Position numbers and translations under genes: made by a program | In this document: positions 19,548 to 20,915 of the stretch, piece by piece | Numbering within the stretch: position 1 is the stretch's first letter | How the letters are laid out: each line of letters opens with the position of its first letter | Source: Glomus cerebriforme | Lineage: Eukaryota; Glomeromycota; Glomeromycetes; Glomerales; Glomeraceae | Assembly: GCA_003550305.1 (NCBI GenBank) | Contig: QKYT01000840.1 | Span: 1-20,915, forward strand | Length of the DNA stretch: 20,915 nt | Direction: 5' to 3' | Notes under the pieces: model-generated | Database searches by the model: none | Told to the model about the DNA's origin: nothing | The model's input: only the letters and a program-made list of their open reading frames with translations

Positions 19548-20223
19548 ATGAGTAATAATAATGCAGATAATAGTAAGATCTTAAGTAGTTATTTATTTAA
19601 TTATTTTTGAAGAAAATAATTTTCTACTAGAATAGCATTAGGTTTTCATAAATTCAGAAAAATGTCTTCCTATCATTCTGAATTCCAATATATAAATTTC
19701 AGAACTTCCTTATCCATTAATTCATATAAGAAAGGTAAACTTGTATTCATAAAAGAAATAAAAATTCTGAAAAATAGAAATAATTCTCTAGTTCTTAAAC
19801 AAATCACAAATTAAGTTTTTTATTTTAACTCATGCACTTAAACTTATTAACAATATTTTATCATTTTAGTAGAGGAACTTGTACCTTTTGAAAGTGTACC
19901 TTTTGTACTTACCATATCTTTTATACCTACTGTATCTTCTGAAAGAACTGTACCTTCTACACCTACTATACTTTTTGAAACACCTGTTTTGACTACACCA
20001 TTAGATTTACCAAAAGAACTACAAAAGATTCATGATAGTTTATCCAAAAGATCACTTAAATATTACATTAATCTCAATAGTAAAGAAGATAAAATAGCTT
20101 GTTTAAAAGCAATTCAAGCAGATAGAATGAAACATCGTAACAAAATAGTATGATTTGTTTTATTTATTTATGATTTGCTTTTGTTTATATTTATTGCAGA
20201 AATTTTTCACACAAATAATCTAG
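19548..20223 (+). CDS. Putative three-exon gene of unknown function
   Basis: A consistent model has exon 1 at 19548-19572 (MSNNNADN plus one base), exon 2 at 19870-20147 and exon 3 at 20200-20223 (KFFTQII, stop). Introns are GTAAGA...TTTTAG (297 bp) and GTATGA...TTGCAG (52 bp), and the phases agree, giving 108 residues. Exon 2 carries most of the evidence. It first reads a Pro/Thr/Ser-rich stretch with repeated Val/Thr-Pro pairs (ERTVPSTPTILFETPVLTTP), then a charged helical part (LPKELQKIHDSLSKRSLKYY, INLNSKEDKIACLKAIQADR, MKHRNKI). No known family is recognised. Without the last splice the protein would end at a TGA at 20151-20153. An acceptor three bases later (after 19872) is also in phase. 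Exon 2 could instead be a relic of a larger gene. The long first intron overlaps minus-strand coding-like sequence. Confidence 0.4.
19673..19810 (-). pseudogene. Short coding-like fragment on the minus strand
   Basis: An open stretch between stops includes MNTSLPFLYELMDKEVLKFI and then YWNSE. It lies opposite the first intron of the plus-strand model. Amino-acid use in its second half looks protein-like, but it is short and the first half is Phe/Leu-rich as expected from AT-rich DNA. Probably a relic, if real. Confidence 0.15.
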
Positions 20224-20744
20224 TTTTCTCGTTTTCTTGATTTTTTTACATTTATCTAATAGAATCCTATGATAAAACTATTTGGAAATATAATTATCCT
20301 TACTGTCATCACTGGTTTGTTCATTGGTAGTATAAAATCTGAAAATGATATTTATCAATTAATTTTATATTATAATACAATATTTCTCTATTATAATGGA
20401 TTTGTTAGGACTTAATAAAAAAGTTTAGTTGGTATGCATTCTATTTAACAATATCAGCAGGTTTTTTTTAATAATTGCAATTTTATTAATAGTTATCAAA
20501 AAATATAATAAAATCTTATATATAAACTTTCTTAATATCGGGATAATATTTTCTGATTGATATGCAAGTATTCTAACTAAACTCTTAATTAAATAATAAT
20601 ATATGGTAAAATATTCTTACAGCTAATTTCATTGCTCACGGACCACCTGGTAAATTTCTATTTTTGAGATTTTTATGACACNTGACACGTGACACACNAA
20701 ATGCAAATAAATTTTTGTAAACAAATCTAATCTTCATATCAGAT
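20224..20744 (+). other. Spacer before the Tc1-like transposase
   Basis: AT-rich. A 48-residue frame at 20269-20415 starts MIKLFGNIIILTVITGLFIG; it is hydrophobic and may be chance. A 27-bp segment at 20623-20649 is flanked by perfect-looking splice signals (TTACAG and GTAAAT) but has no partner exon. From about 20670 the sequence changes character and probably belongs to the Tc1-like element. Confidence 0.4.
20676..20697. repeat. Triple TGACAC repeat near the presumed end of the Tc1-like element
   Basis: TGACAC occurs at 20676, 20683 and 20690 with a 7-bp period; N bases at 20682 and 20698 interrupt or border it. It lies about 50 bp upstream of the transposase start, where a terminal inverted repeat with transposase-binding repeats would be expected. 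The matching right end is outside the window. Confidence 0.45.
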
Positions 20745-20915
20745 ATGACGAAATTAAAAATTACAACTCATTTTNNCTNGCAAATAATTGAAAAATGGAT
20801 ATGTGGAAGTTCGCAAAGAAGAATCGCAAAACATTTTACAATTGGCAAAACCTCTGTATATAGAATAATATGTCATTTTCAAAAATATGGTTCAGTAGAA
20901 CCATTACCTTCATTA
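20745..20915 (+). CDS. Tc1/mariner-like transposase, N-terminal DNA-binding domain, 3'-partial
   Basis: Reads from ATG 20745 to the window end (57 codons) with no stop; N bases at 20775, 20776 and 20779 hide two residues. After MTKLKITTHF comes a helix-turn-helix typical of Tc1/IS630 transposases: QIIEKWICGSSQRRIAKHFT (13-32), IGKTSVYRIICHFQKYGSVE (33-52), then PLPSL. The pattern 'GxSxRxIAxxFxIxKTSVxRIIxxFxxxGSV' is the paired-type domain that binds the terminal repeats. The catalytic DDE domain would lie beyond the right edge, so completeness and activity cannot be judged. The TGACAC repeats just upstream may be part of its terminal inverted repeat. Confidence 0.82.
   Translation, partial: MTKLKITTHFXXQIIEKWICGSSQRRIAKHFTIGKTSVYRIICHFQKYGSVEPLPSL

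Noticed and set aside
19703..19734. A 32-nt plus-strand exon between TTTCAG and GTAAAC.
   Set aside because: Including it between exons 1 and 2 of the 19548-20223 model breaks the reading phase of exon 2.

Overview
The window looks like nuclear DNA of an arbuscular mycorrhizal fungus (Glomeromycotina, most like Rhizophagus). The evidence is the extreme A+T content, the many homopolymer and microsatellite runs, the short GT-AG introns (mostly 50-110 bp), and a kinase of the type that is strongly amplified in Rhizophagus (four-cysteine ribbon, then an 'EWIPY' linker, then the kinase domain). The species is inferred from remembered family character; no search was run. Several N bases and one N-joined duplication suggest a draft contig.

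Layout, left to right. (1) 1-1624 (+): the last nine exons of a WD40 protein matching diphthine methyltransferase (DPH7/WDR85), cut at its 5' end by the window edge. (2) 1625-4629: AT-rich intergenic DNA with one palindrome-rich patch near 4.3 kb. (3) 4630-6113 (-): a three-exon protein kinase whose catalytic-loop HRD reads YKN, so it is probably a pseudokinase. (4) 6568-7086 (-): a two-exon CsbD-like stress protein with a clear TATA box. (5) 7087-12840: more than 5 kb without a recognisable gene, holding an almost exact ~490-bp duplication around an N, and a series of T(n)A(n) homopolymer palindromes. (6) 12841-13293 (+): an intronless ORF for a small single-pass membrane protein with an acidic tail. 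(7) 15728-17062 (+): a two-exon sphingolipid delta-4 (dihydroceramide) desaturase, with a probable 155-bp MITE in its intron. (8) 17063-20915: a very AT-rich accessory stretch with short, spliceable coding-like segments on both strands, ending in the N-terminus of a Tc1-like transposase with small TGACAC repeats upstream.

The genes do not form one pathway. DPH7 (translation factor modification), the CsbD protein and the desaturase are housekeeping or stress genes. The kinase belongs to an expanded lineage-specific family. The right-hand 3 kb is mobile-element territory. TATA-like boxes lie about 35-70 bp upstream of the four start codons that could be examined, which supports the chosen starts.
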